38,462 nt of DNA from contig CACYZW010000016.1 in NCBI GenBank assembly GCA_902778995.1, positions 1 to 38,462 of the forward strand, in the 5' to 3' direction. Below the pieces are notes generated by a model. The model worked only from the letters and a program-made list of their open reading frames with translations, was not told the DNA's origin and searched no databases. The DNA comes from an uncultured Eubacteriales bacterium (GTDB lineage Bacteria > Bacillota > Clostridia > Christensenellales > Aristaeellaceae). The stretch's first letter is position 1. Every line of letters begins with the position of its first letter. Both the position numbers and the translations under genes were made by a program. Positions 31,767 through 38,462 of this stretch are shown here, piece by piece.

Positions 31767-33542
31767 TCAGGATGCGGACTGCGCCGTTTGTTTCACAGTC
31801 CCCTGTTTCCCCTCGTACTTCGCGCGGAGGGCGTCGATCTTGCCGCGATAGTGGGCGATCATAAACGTCACCAGCAGTATGACGGCGAGGATCAGCTGCG
31901 GCACCAGCGTCTCAAGGTACGGATAGATGCCGAATACCTGAACGGCGTCGTTCTCGGGAACGCCCGGCACGCGCAGCGCCAGGTCGAACACATTGCCCTC
32001 GGCCAGCTCTTTGATGCCGCTTCCGAGGAAGGACACGCACATGATCGCCATCAGTATCGACGTGGCGGTGAAGAACACCTTGATCGGCAGGCGAATGGAC
32101 AGCTTCGTGATGGCCAGATACACGAACACCAGCAGCAGGCAGCCCGCGGCGAAGCCCGCCCACACCATGCCGGGATTGCCCTCGGCGAGCATGGGCTGGT
32201 AGAACAGCACCACCTCCGCGCCCTCGCGAAATACGGACAGGAACGCCGTAAACGCCAGCGCGAACGCGCTGCCCTGCGCCACCGAGGACTGCACCTTGCC
32301 ATCGATGTAGCGGCTCCAGCTCGCGGCCTCGGCCTTCGAGATCATCCAGTTGGACACATAGAACAGCACGCACACGGCGATCAGCGCGGTGATGCCCTCG
32401 ATGACCTCCTGCGCCAGACCCGCGCCCACGAACGCCCGCTTGGCCCAGGCCAGCACGGCCGCGGCGACAAAGGACGCCGCGATGCCGCAGGCCGCGCCGA
32501 TGTAAACGTTTTTGAGGCTGCTGCCGTTGCCCGACTTGATCAGATAGGCGATGATCGCCGCGATGACCAGTATGGCCTCCAGGCCCTCTCGCACAATGAT
32601 GCCGAAGGCGGCAAGAAAGGTGAGCAGCCGTGGGTCGGATTGCTTTTCCGGGGTGGCCTCAGTCTCAACAGCCTCCGGCGCCTCCGCCGCCTTCGCTTCA
32701 GCCTCCTGTTCGTCGATGCGCTTTGCCAGCTTCAATATGCTGTTCTTGGCCTTGTCGGTGGTGGTGCGGAACTTGTTCTTCTGATACTTCTCTTCGGCAG
32801 TGCTCACAAGGCTGTTCAGACCCGCGAACTGCTTGTCCATTCCCAGCCGGTCCGACAGCGAAAGGTCGGTATAGATTTTGTGGCTCAGGCCCGATTCCTC
32901 GTACACGCTGTAATAAGCCGTCTCCAGGTTGTCCGCCGCAGCGGTGAAATCCCTGTCCAGGTAGCCCATGTAGGCCGTGTCGAGCAGCTCCTTCACCAGC
33001 GTCGCAGCCTCGTACCAGCTTTCGTACTTCGCGGCGGCGTTGGGGTCGGCGGAATACTCCGGGTAGGGGTCGGCGGAAACCGGCTCGCCGCCCTTGTACC
33101 ACTTCATTTCACTCTGCACGCCGCCCTGCTGGCTGGCCAGCTTGTTGCCGTCCTCCCGGATCATGGCCTTCAGCTTGACCAGCGCGCTGCGCACGGAGAC
33201 GATCGTGTCCTGCTCGGTATTGTCCTTTTTGACCGCCGCCTTGCAGTTGGAAAACTGCATCTCCACGGCGTTCTTGCGGTTGCCGGAGATATAGCTCATG
33301 GTCTGCCGCTCGAATCCGGTGGTTTCGTACACCCGGAAATAGGCGTTGGAGACGTTTTGATAGGCGGCGTCGGCGTTCCCCGCCAGGTAGTCCTCAAAGG
33401 CCGTGTCCAGGTATTTGTCGATCTCGTCCGATGCGTCCGCCCAGCGGGTGTCCGCCTCGGCCATTGCGCCAAGGCACTGCGCCAGTAGGAGCAGCATCAT
33501 CATTCCAGCCAGCGCCAGCCGGGTGATTGACATGCGCTTCAT
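31767..33542 (-). CDS. FTR1-family iron permease with duplicated N-terminal outside domain
   Basis: A 591-residue protein. Residues 1-29 are a signal peptide ending AMA before EAD. Residues about 35-135 and 175-275 are two copies of one helical domain (compare LDTAFEDYLAGNADAAYQNV with LDTAYMGYLDRDFTAAADNL). From residue 307 on there are seven membrane helices with the two iron motifs REGLE (318-322) and REGAE (439-443) typical of FTR1/EfeU/FetM. It moves Fe into the cell. It is first gene of the iron operon, divergent from AraC- and DtxR-type regulators. The glutamate motif carries an A in the second repeat, as in many bacterial homologues. Confidence 0.93.
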   Translation of the reverse strand: MKRMSITRLALAGMMMLLLLAQCLGAMAEADTRWADASDEIDKYLDTAFEDYLAGNADAAYQNVSNAYFRVYETTGFERQTMSYISGNRKNAVEMQFSNCKAAVKKDNTEQDTIVSVRSALVKLKAMIREDGNKLASQQGGVQSEMKWYKGGEPVSADPYPEYSADPNAAAKYESWYEAATLVKELLDTAYMGYLDRDFTAAADNLETAYYSVYEESGLSHKIYTDLSLSDRLGMDKQFAGLNSLVSTAEEKYQKNKFRTTTDKAKNSILKLAKRIDEQEAEAKAAEAPEAVETEATPEKQSDPRLLTFLAAFGIIVREGLEAILVIAAIIAYLIKSGNGSSLKNVYIGAACGIAASFVAAAVLAWAKRAFVGAGLAQEVIEGITALIAVCVLFYVSNWMISKAEAASWSRYIDGKVQSSVAQGSAFALAFTAFLSVFREGAEVVLFYQPMLAEGNPGMVWAGFAAGCLLLVFVYLAITKLSIRLPIKVFFTATSILMAIMCVSFLGSGIKELAEGNVFDLALRVPGVPENDAVQVFGIYPYLETLVPQLILAVILLVTFMIAHYRGKIDALRAKYEGKQGTVKQTAQSAS

Positions 33543-33634
33543 TACAATTACTTCCCTTCTGCTTCCCTTCCCGCCGTGAGGGCAATCCCGTCTTGCAGCC
33601 CTCGCTTCAGTTTGTTAAACAAAATTAATAATTA

Positions 33635-33648
33635 TTAGTCTTTCCTAA
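33635..33648. promoter_or_regulatory. TTAG-N6-CTAA operator candidate
   Basis: TTAGTCTTTCCTAA, a DtxR/IdeR-like half-site pair, lies just downstream of the FTR1 promoter -10, at about the start of transcription, a repressing position. Confidence 0.45.
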
Positions 33649-33658
33649 TTCCATGACA

Positions 33659-33687
33659 ATTTTAGCATTATCTAACCGGCTTTGCAA
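33659..33687 (-). promoter_or_regulatory. Promoter of iron operon
   Basis: Minus strand: TTGCAA (33682-33687), 17-base spacer, TAAAAT (33659-33664). Only moderate match, consistent with a need for an activator. Confidence 0.6.
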
Positions 33688-33722
33688 TCCTGATATTGAC
33701 TTCTTGCTATCCTGATATTGAC
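33688..33722. promoter_or_regulatory. 13-bp direct repeat, activator-site candidate
   Basis: TCCTGATATTGAC occurs exactly twice, 22 bp start to start (two helical turns), right upstream of the -35 of the iron operon. AraC-family proteins typically bind such tandem sites, and an AraC-type gene is the divergent neighbour. Confidence 0.65.
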
Positions 33723-33739
33723 CACTTTGAATCTGCCGC

Positions 33740-33768
33740 TTGAAAAACATGTTATTTTATGCTAACAT
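33740..33768 (+). promoter_or_regulatory. Promoter of AraC/DtxR-type regulators
   Basis: TTGAAA (33740-33745), 17-base spacer, TAACAT (33763-33768) with TGC before it (extended -10). Confidence 0.6.
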
Positions 33769-33789
33769 ATATTAGTAAATTGAAACTAA
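33762..33789. promoter_or_regulatory. CTAA/TTAG palindromes over regulator promoter
   Basis: CTAACATATATTAG (33762-33775; 12 of 14 symmetrical) covers the -10, and a further CTAA at 33786-33789 adds a half-site. Together with 33635-33648 this suggests one metal-linked regulator acts on both promoters. Confidence 0.45.
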
Positions 33790-33811
33790 CAAATGTCGTG
33801 GGAGTGATTCG

Positions 33812-34174
33812 ATGGATTGCCAAAAGAAGACGGGAGCCTGTGATTCGCTCGTGGCGGCAGCGAAGGCGTACATTGAAGCGCACAGTCTTGAGAAGTTCTC
33901 GCTGAAAAAGATGTCCGAGGCGTTATACGTCAACGGCAGTTATCTGCTGCGACAGTTTAAATCCCACACCGGGAAGACGCTGCTGGAATACCACAATACC
34001 CTGAGATGTGAAAGGGCCAGGGCGCTGCTGCGCGATACGGATATGAGTGTTTCCGCAATTGGGACAGCTGTTGGGTTTGTCTCCTCCGCCCACTTTTCCC
34101 ACGTGTTCAAAAAGATAACGGGCTGTACCCCCACCGCATACCGCGACGCCTGCGGCACAGGCAACCGACCCTGA
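33812..34174 (+). CDS. Stand-alone AraC-type HTH regulator
   Basis: A 120-residue protein that is only the AraC double helix-turn-helix: FSLKKMSEALYVNGSYLLRQ then MSVSAIGTAVGFVSSAHFSH and FKKITGCTPTAYR. There is no ligand domain, so control must come from partner, amount or another signal. It diverges from the iron operon; a 13-bp direct repeat upstream of that operon is its likely site. It is followed after 13 bp by a DtxR-like gene in the same transcript. GGGAGTGAT precedes the ATG. Confidence 0.88.
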   Translation: MDCQKKTGACDSLVAAAKAYIEAHSLEKFSLKKMSEALYVNGSYLLRQFKSHTGKTLLEYHNTLRCERARALLRDTDMSVSAIGTAVGFVSSAHFSHVFKKITGCTPTAYRDACGTGNRP

Positions 34175-34187
34175 AAGGCAGGATACC

Positions 34188-34559
34188 GTGCTGAACAACC
34201 ATACGATCGACCGCTATCTGCACGCCATACTGACGCTCCAAAACCGCTTTCCGATCGTGCGGGCCGTGGACGTCGCCACCTGGCTTGAATGTACAAGGCC
34301 GAGCGTCAGCGTCGCGGTCAAACAGATGCTTCAGGAAGAGCTGATCAGCACAGGGCATCACTGCGCCCTTCTTCTGACTGAGGACGGCAGGCGGCGGGCC
34401 GACGCCTTTCGCGAGCGCTATGATTTTTTCCATCGCCTGCTCATCGAGGCGGGCGTCAGCGAAGACATTGCAAAAAAAGAGTCCAATGCGCTCGCATGTT
34501 CTCTGAGCAATCCATCCCTGGACGCGATCAGAAGATACTTTTTTCCTCCAGGATGTTGA
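34188..34559 (+). CDS. DtxR/MntR-like regulator with altered metal site
   Basis: A 123-residue protein with DtxR-family winged helix (IVRAVDVATWLECTRPSVSV followed by AVKQM) and a short dimerisation part (YDFFHRLLIEAGVSEDIA, then ALACSLSNPSLDAIRRYF). By eye, positions that bind metal in MntR (Asp8, Glu11, His77, Glu99, Glu102, His103) align with Arg, His, Tyr, Asn, Ala and Cys. If that alignment holds, it cannot bind Mn/Fe in the usual way; it may sense metal or redox through other residues such as Cys, or work without metal. The start is GTG with GGCAGGA upstream. It has no SH3 domain. Confidence 0.82.
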   Translation: MLNNHTIDRYLHAILTLQNRFPIVRAVDVATWLECTRPSVSVAVKQMLQEELISTGHHCALLLTEDGRRRADAFRERYDFFHRLLIEAGVSEDIAKKESNALACSLSNPSLDAIRRYFFPPGC

Positions 34560-34600
34560 AAAACCCGCAAGGCAAAGGCGCCGGGATATGTAAAAAATGA

Positions 34601-34783
34601 GGTTCTTCACGGAAAGCTGTGGAATGAATACTCCCACCGGCCTCTCTGCGTTCGGCCACCTCCCTCAATGAGGGAGGCAGGATGACCGTCTTCACTGCCT
34701 GAAGGCTCCCTCCCTGAGGGAGCTGGCATGCGCAGCATGACTGAGGGAGTTCCCCAAAATCCCACAAGAAAACGTGAAGAACC
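34601..34783. repeat. 183-bp MITE-like element with inner hairpins
   Basis: Exact 11-bp terminal inverted repeats GGTTCTTCACG (34601-34611) and CGTGAAGAACC (34773-34783). Inside are CCTCCCTCA/TGAGGGAGG (34659-34677) and GCTCCCT/AGGGAGC (34705-34723). The inner CCTCCCTCA-GAGGGAGG-type blocks resemble dispersed elements I know from gut Clostridia. It has no coding capacity. Confidence 0.7.
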
Positions 34784-34842
34784 AAAAGGGCGCTTACCAT
34801 CCCGTAAGTGACGGCATTTTGCCTGTCCCGTTTGCATGGCAA

Positions 34843-34888
34843 GCAGAAAACCCTTCCGACCTCCAAGTTCGTCGGAAGGGTTTTCTGC
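34843..34888. terminator. Strong bidirectional terminator
   Basis: GCAGAAAACCCTTCCGAC (34843-34860) pairs perfectly with 34871-34888 around a 10-base loop. It ends TTTTCTGC on either strand. It lies between convergent DtxR-like and ATPase genes, 30 bp from the latter's stop. Confidence 0.85.
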
Positions 34889-34918
34889 GTTTGCGGGCTT
34901 TGCCAGCGGCCTGAAGGC

Positions 34919-35668
34919 TCATATGCCTATGTAGATTTCGCTGTCTGTCTCGATGATGTCGATATGGACGCCAAAGGCGCGTTCGATCCACGCGGTGGTG
35001 AGTATTTCACGGGGGGCGCCCCCGGCAAGGATCACGCCTTCCTTCATAAGAAGGAGGATGTCGCAATACCTCGCCGCCAGGTTCAGGTCGTGAAGGGTCA
35101 AAATGGCCATGCCGTCGAACCGGCGAAGCCTCAGCATCAGCTCTACGCGGTACTGTATATCCAGATGGTTTGTCGGTTCGTCCAGCAGTATGACCTCCGG
35201 TTGCTGAACCAGGCAGCGGGCGATCATCACCCGCTGGAGCTCGCCGCCGCTGAGGGTGCATACCCGTCGATCCCGCAAGGCCCAAAGATCCGTCTCGCGC
35301 AGGACTTCGTCAATAATCGCTTCGTCCGCGCGATCATAGGGCAGCATGACCTTTTTGTAGGGATAGCGCCCGGTCCGCACCACCTCCGACACCCGAAGCT
35401 CCGACTCCGCAAAGGTTTGCAGCTGCATCATTACCGCCACCCTGCGCGCGTATTGCCTCCGGGAAATCTGTTCCACAGGCACGCCGTCAATGCGGATGTG
35501 TCCGTTCGCGGGATACTGCCGGTACAGGTGTCGAAGCAGCGTGGTCTTGCCGGAGCCGTTCGGACCGATGACGCCAAAGAGCCTGCGCCCCTCGAAGCGC
35601 GCGGACACGCCGTTCAATATGCGCTTCTTCCCCACCGAAAAGGACAGCGCGTCAACCTCGATCTTCAT
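34919..35668 (-). CDS. btuD: Corrinoid/siderophore-type ABC importer ATPase (BtuD/FepC type)
   Basis: A 249-residue ATPase of the FecE/BtuD class: Walker A GPNGSGKTT, signature LSGGELQRV, Walker B VILLDEPTNHLD and H-loop LTLHDLNLAARYCD. It overlaps the permease gene by 17 bp, so the products form a complex. The family serves siderophores, heme and cobalamin; the cobalamin riboswitch in front of this set points to corrinoids. The symbol is inferred from that. The gene ends 30 bp before a terminator. Confidence 0.9.
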   Translation of the reverse strand: MKIEVDALSFSVGKKRILNGVSARFEGRRLFGVIGPNGSGKTTLLRHLYRQYPANGHIRIDGVPVEQISRRQYARRVAVMMQLQTFAESELRVSEVVRTGRYPYKKVMLPYDRADEAIIDEVLRETDLWALRDRRVCTLSGGELQRVMIARCLVQQPEVILLDEPTNHLDIQYRVELMLRLRRFDGMAILTLHDLNLAARYCDILLLMKEGVILAGGAPREILTTAWIERAFGVHIDIIETDSEIYIGI

Positions 35669-36674
35669 GGTAGATTCTCCGGATCATCAGTATGAACACC
35701 GGCGCGCCTATGAAGGCGGTCATCACGCCGATGGGCATTTCCTGTGGCGCAAAGGCCGTGCGGGCGATGGTGTCGGCCAGGTTCAGAAAGCACCCCCCTG
35801 CCAGCGCCGAGGACACCACCAACGGACGGTGGGAGGTGCCCACGACCCTGCGCATGATGTGGGGAATGATGAGCCCGACAAAGCCCACCAGCCCGGATAC
35901 CGACACCACCACCGATACCGCCAGCGCCGAGAGCAGTATCATCACGAGCTGCATCGCGCGGACGTTCATGCCGGACTGGGCGGCGGCGTCCTGTCCCAGC
36001 AGCAGCAGGTCCAATTCCTTTTCCAGCAGGCGGCAGAGCAACAGCAGCAGGACCAGCGCCCCCAGCGTCACCCGCGCGTCGGCCCAGTTGCTGCCGGAAA
36101 AGGAACCCGTCAGCCAGTATTGCGCCGAACGGGCCTGGGCTTCATTGTTCGAGGAATAGATGATGAGCGTCGTTGCCGCCTGGAAGAAGGCCGATACGCC
36201 CATGCCAGTCAGCACCAGGCGCAGGGGGCTGGTGCTCCTGCCCTGCAGCGCCACCACCAGCGCGATGGCGACAAAGCTGCCGACGAAGGCCGAGAACACC
36301 ACCCTCCCGACGGGCAGAAAGGCGAACCATCGAAACACGATGGCCCCCGCCGCGCCCGCGCTGGCCCCGGAGGACACGCCCAGCACATAGGGCTCCGCCA
36401 GCGGATTGCCGGTGAGCGTCTGCATCAGTATGCCCACGACGCTCAACACCGCGCCGCCCAGCACGCACAGGCACACGCGGGGCAGCCTGACCATGACGAC
36501 CAGATTGTAGAGGTTGGGGTTTGAGGCCTCGCCGCCCGTAACCAGCGCCCGCAGCGCGTCCAGCACGTCGCCGCTCGAAAGCGAAGCCGCGCCCCAGAAC
36601 AGCGAACCGAAGGCCGTAATGCACAGCAGCGACAAAAGCCCCGGGCAGATCAATCCCCGAAAGTTATGCTTCAT
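35652..36674 (-). CDS. btuC: FecCD-family permease (BtuC type)
   Basis: A 340-residue permease with about ten helices. RLPRVCLCVLGGAVLSVVGI, LAEPYVLGVSSGASAGAAGA, and VSGLVGFVGLIIPHIMRRVV are FecCD/BtuC hallmarks; the last is the ATPase-coupling site. It dimerises to let a corrinoid through. I chose the ATG at 36674; a TTG at 36683 is an option, and neither has a clear ribosome site, so translation may depend on reading through from the binding-protein gene. An attenuating hairpin lies just in front. Confidence 0.88.
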   Translation of the reverse strand: MKHNFRGLICPGLLSLLCITAFGSLFWGAASLSSGDVLDALRALVTGGEASNPNLYNLVVMVRLPRVCLCVLGGAVLSVVGILMQTLTGNPLAEPYVLGVSSGASAGAAGAIVFRWFAFLPVGRVVFSAFVGSFVAIALVVALQGRSTSPLRLVLTGMGVSAFFQAATTLIIYSSNNEAQARSAQYWLTGSFSGSNWADARVTLGALVLLLLLCRLLEKELDLLLLGQDAAAQSGMNVRAMQLVMILLSALAVSVVVSVSGLVGFVGLIIPHIMRRVVGTSHRPLVVSSALAGGCFLNLADTIARTAFAPQEMPIGVMTAFIGAPVFILMIRRIYHEDRG

Positions 36675-36689
36675 TGCTATCAAAAATCG

Positions 36690-36713
36690 GCCCGCAGGGC
36701 TTCCCGCGGGCCG
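36690..36713 (-). terminator. Attenuating hairpin between binding protein and permease
   Basis: GGCCCGC and GCGGGCC pair around a 10-base loop; on the minus strand GATTTTTG follows. It would lower permease/ATPase mRNA relative to binding protein, as is usual for ABC importers. Confidence 0.65.
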
Positions 36714-36725
36714 TGATCCGTTCGA

Positions 36726-37694
36726 TCAGTCGATGGTTACGCCGTGAATCTCCTCGGCCAGGCGCACCAGCGCGTCCACGCTGCGCACGCCGGGGCAGAT
36801 CTCGGACAGGCGCACGCGCACGAAGTTGCCGTTCTTCACGGCGTCCAGATCCGCAAGCGCGGGGTTGGATTTGAGGTTCTCCACCTTGGCGTCGAAATCG
36901 TCGGTATTGCGGATGGAGGTGGAGTAATCGCAGATGATGATGTACTGCGGATTCTCGGCCAGCACCGTCTCCCAGCCGGCGTAGTCCCAGGTCTTGTCCA
37001 CGCCCTTGCCGGAGAGGATGTTGTTCGCGCCGATGAGCTTGAGCAGGTTGGTGGTGTAGCCCTCGAAGGCGGTGTAGATCTGGTCGTCTTCGTCGGTGGA
37101 ATCGTAGATGAAGCAGGTCACCTCCGGCAGGCCCTCCAGCTTCGCCTGCACCGCCGCGAGCTTCTCCTTCTGCGCGGCGACATAGGCCTCGGCGGCATCC
37201 TGCGCGTCGAAGATTTTGCCGTACATCAGCAGGTCGTCAAACAGCGTGTCCAGCGTCGCGTCTGTGCGCAGCATGGACTGAGGCACGAAGATCGGCACGT
37301 TCTGCGCCACGATATCCGCGGCGGGAATGGCGCGCTGGGTGAAGGGCACCGCCCAGCCGGTGGTGAAGTCCGGCGCGGCCTCCATGAACACCTCGTAGGC
37401 GGGCCACTTCTCAGCCAGCACGGGCACCTTGGCGTAATCCTCAGCCAGGGGCTCGTATATCTCCTCCTCCAGGAAGGCGGTGCCGGCCATCCTGTCGGCC
37501 AGGCCCAGCGCCAGCATCATCTCGGTGGTCGCTTGGGACATGGACACGGCCTTCTCAGGCGCGGCATCCACGGAGAAGTCGTAGTCGTTGCCGTCCAGGT
37601 TCTGGCTCCAGGTCACGGGGTACTGGCTCTCCGCCGTCGCGACGACAGACAGGGCCAGCAGGCAGACGAGCAGCAGTGCAAACAGTTTCTTCAT
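36726..37694 (-). CDS. btuF: ABC importer binding protein (BtuF/FepB type)
   Basis: A 322-residue secreted class III binding protein. The signal peptide (KKLFALLLVCLLALSVVATA) is cleaved before ES; no lipobox. KAVSMSQATTEMMLALGLAD RM-type start, EKWPAYEVFMEAAPDFTTGW and NILSGKGVDKTWDYAGWETV are typical of the fold with one long helix between lobes. The ligand is not given by the protein itself, but the cobalamin riboswitch upstream makes corrinoids most likely; ferric siderophore is the alternative. GAGGG precedes the ATG. Confidence 0.88.
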   Translation of the reverse strand: MKKLFALLLVCLLALSVVATAESQYPVTWSQNLDGNDYDFSVDAAPEKAVSMSQATTEMMLALGLADRMAGTAFLEEEIYEPLAEDYAKVPVLAEKWPAYEVFMEAAPDFTTGWAVPFTQRAIPAADIVAQNVPIFVPQSMLRTDATLDTLFDDLLMYGKIFDAQDAAEAYVAAQKEKLAAVQAKLEGLPEVTCFIYDSTDEDDQIYTAFEGYTTNLLKLIGANNILSGKGVDKTWDYAGWETVLAENPQYIIICDYSTSIRNTDDFDAKVENLKSNPALADLDAVKNGNFVRVRLSEICPGVRSVDALVRLAEEIHGVTID

Positions 37695-37807
37695 GATGAA
37701 TCCCTCTCTTCCCTAAAATGGTGAATCTATCGTTCATCGGGCGCGACAGGTGCGCTGCGCCCGGGGACGATCGTCGCAAAAGCCCTTCCGATTGTTGAAA
37801 CCGGATC

Positions 37808-37849
37808 AAAAAAACAGGACATGCCGGACTCCCATCCGAACATATCCTG
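37808..37849 (-). terminator. Terminator of riboswitch leader
   Basis: On the minus strand CAGGATATG ... CATGTCCTG followed by seven T; an inner CGGA/TCCG adds to the stem. It lies about 115 bp before the btuF-like start and is the probable expression platform of the cobalamin riboswitch, though about 255 bases from the aptamer. Confidence 0.75.
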
Positions 37850-37958
37850 TATTTTGAAGCGCGAAAACAAACCGATGACTATTGTCGGTGTGTCAGAGGC
37901 GCGCTCAAAAGGGACATATCGTTCTTTAGGAACTGTAGCGAAATAAATTGCGCCGGAT

Positions 37959-38035
37959 GAATTTGCTCCCGCAGGGCGGAGGGGAGGGGCGTGCGAGGGC
38001 ACGTCGACCGACGACAACGCCGCAGGGGCAAATTC
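37959..38035. repeat. 77-bp palindromic element inside riboswitch leader
   Basis: GAATTTGCTCCCGCAGGGCG at the left and the near-complement CGCCGCAGGGGCAAATTC at the right, with a GC-rich centre. It separates the cobalamin aptamer from the terminator, so it looks inserted. No gene fits here. Confidence 0.6.
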
Positions 38036-38103
38036 TAACGAGCAACATATGCAATGATTTCGCGGAAGTTCCTTTGTCCGAAGAATCCGATACTCGTCTT
38101 CAC

Positions 38104-38281
38104 AGGCAGGTCTTCTGACTTGGCTTCATCGTCCCCATTCACCTTCTCAGCCTCCCGGCCAATGGTCTGCGAATGGACACTCAGCTTCACAGCAGCGGTC
38201 CTGTCGGAGATTCTCACTCCGTTCCCTATTCTCCCTGCCGCCTGTTCGTACAAGCGGCAGGGCACCTGCGAATACCCATTT
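38104..38281 (-). promoter_or_regulatory. Cobalamin riboswitch
   Basis: Minus strand in order: AGGTGCCC, a stem GCCGC.../GCGGC, AGGGAACGGAGTGAGAAT then CTCCGACAGGACCGC, GCTGTGAAG, and the B12-box end GAAGCCAAGTCAGAAGACCT + GCC. These match the canonical GGTGCC, GGGAA...GTGAAAATC...CCGC, CTGTGA and CAGGAGACCTGCC parts. It should turn down the importer when adenosylcobalamin is plentiful. Confidence 0.9.
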
Positions 38282-38296
38282 ATTCAGTTGATCTGC

Positions 38297-38325
38297 ATTA
38301 TAACATGTTATCGGTCTTCTTTCAA
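38297..38325 (-). promoter_or_regulatory. Promoter of corrinoid operon
   Basis: Minus strand TTGAAA (38320-38325), 17-base spacer, TATAAT (38297-38302). It starts about 10 bp before the riboswitch. Confidence 0.85.
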
Positions 38326-38367
38326 GTGGTTTTGTTGATTTTCTGTCGGAGGAGCCAAATCAGGGTT

Positions 38368-38453
38368 ACCATTCACCCTACGGGCGAATGGTAATTGGCG
38401 GGGGACCCACTTCCCCCGCCAAACGGTGCCGCGCCTCAAATCTCTGATTTGAG
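38368..38453. other. Three hairpins in a row at window edge
   Basis: ACCATTC/GAATGGT (38368-38392), GGCGGGGGA/TTCCCCCGCC (38397-38420) and CTCAAATC/GATTTGAG (38435-38453). No gene is seen between 38326 and the end. One could be the terminator of a gene beyond the edge; the group may be another repeat. Confidence 0.5.
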
Positions 38454-38462
38454 CCGTCGGCA

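Noticed and set aside
31788-33488. 566-residue plus-strand frame opposite FTR1
   Set aside because: Antisense shadow with His/Arg/Leu-rich composition.
37727-38017. Small minus-strand frame in the riboswitch leader
   Set aside because: It spans the terminator and palindromic element; no ribosome site seen.
38035-38265. Small minus-strand frame over the cobalamin riboswitch
   Set aside because: The sequence is explained by the conserved aptamer.

Overview
The window is GC-rich (roughly 60% by eye) with AT-rich gaps between genes. It looks like a chromosomal segment of an anaerobic Bacillota (Clostridia). The reasons are near-consensus sigma-A promoters, strong AGGAGG ribosome sites, short signal peptides of the MKKxLALLLA type, rubredoxin and flavodoxin-type redox proteins, a cobalamin riboswitch, and no phage, plasmid or rRNA/tRNA genes. 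A GC-rich Christensenellales-like lineage is my guess, held weakly.

Left part (1-7640): a secreted sugar-type binding protein (-) diverges from a LacI-family regulator (+), with a near-consensus promoter and a LacI/cre-like operator between them. An L-cysteine desulfidase/L-serine dehydratase-like enzyme and a DAACS-type symporter follow. Next comes a secreted L,D-transpeptidase with peptidoglycan-binding repeats.

Middle-left (7690-17310): a three-domain DUF1232 / metallo-beta-lactamase / rubredoxin fusion (-), then three consecutive cyclic-di-GMP genes (LacI-like sensor-GGDEF, membrane-EAL, PAS/GAF-like-GGDEF). A secreted protein of unknown function and the ribulose-monophosphate pair hxlA-hxlB follow.

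Middle (17370-23710, all -): a TetR-headed redox/detoxification run. In transcription order it is TetR, aldo/keto reductase, MATE exporter, carboxymuconolactone-decarboxylase-like protein, flavodoxin, glutathione peroxidase, radical SAM protein and an iron-sulfur flavoprotein. The TetR promoter carries two perfect palindromes. A rubredoxin C-terminal remnant lies just before the last gene.

Right-middle (23744-34560): an FTR1/P19-type iron uptake locus (-): FTR1 permease, P19-like protein, DUF2318 membrane Fe-S protein, two MacB/FtsX-type permeases (one with an embedded FMN-binding domain and a flavinylation motif) and an ATPase. A second module follows: DUF4418, permease and ATPase. Divergent to it are a stand-alone AraC HTH and a DtxR-like regulator that seems to lack the usual metal ligands. 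The shared promoter region holds direct repeats and TTAG/CTAA palindromes.

Right end (34919-38462, -): a binding protein, FecCD-type permease and ATPase preceded by a cobalamin riboswitch, so very probably a corrinoid (BtuFCD-like) importer.

Several families of short palindromic repeats are scattered between genes: five TTAAGGAAACRCCGC sites, three GTGTGCTTYTRAAYGCGCTTC-type sites, an AT-rich palindrome of about 177 bp, a 183-bp element with 11-bp terminal inverted repeats, and a 77-bp element inside the riboswitch leader. Several sit against stop codons or form terminator-like hairpins.
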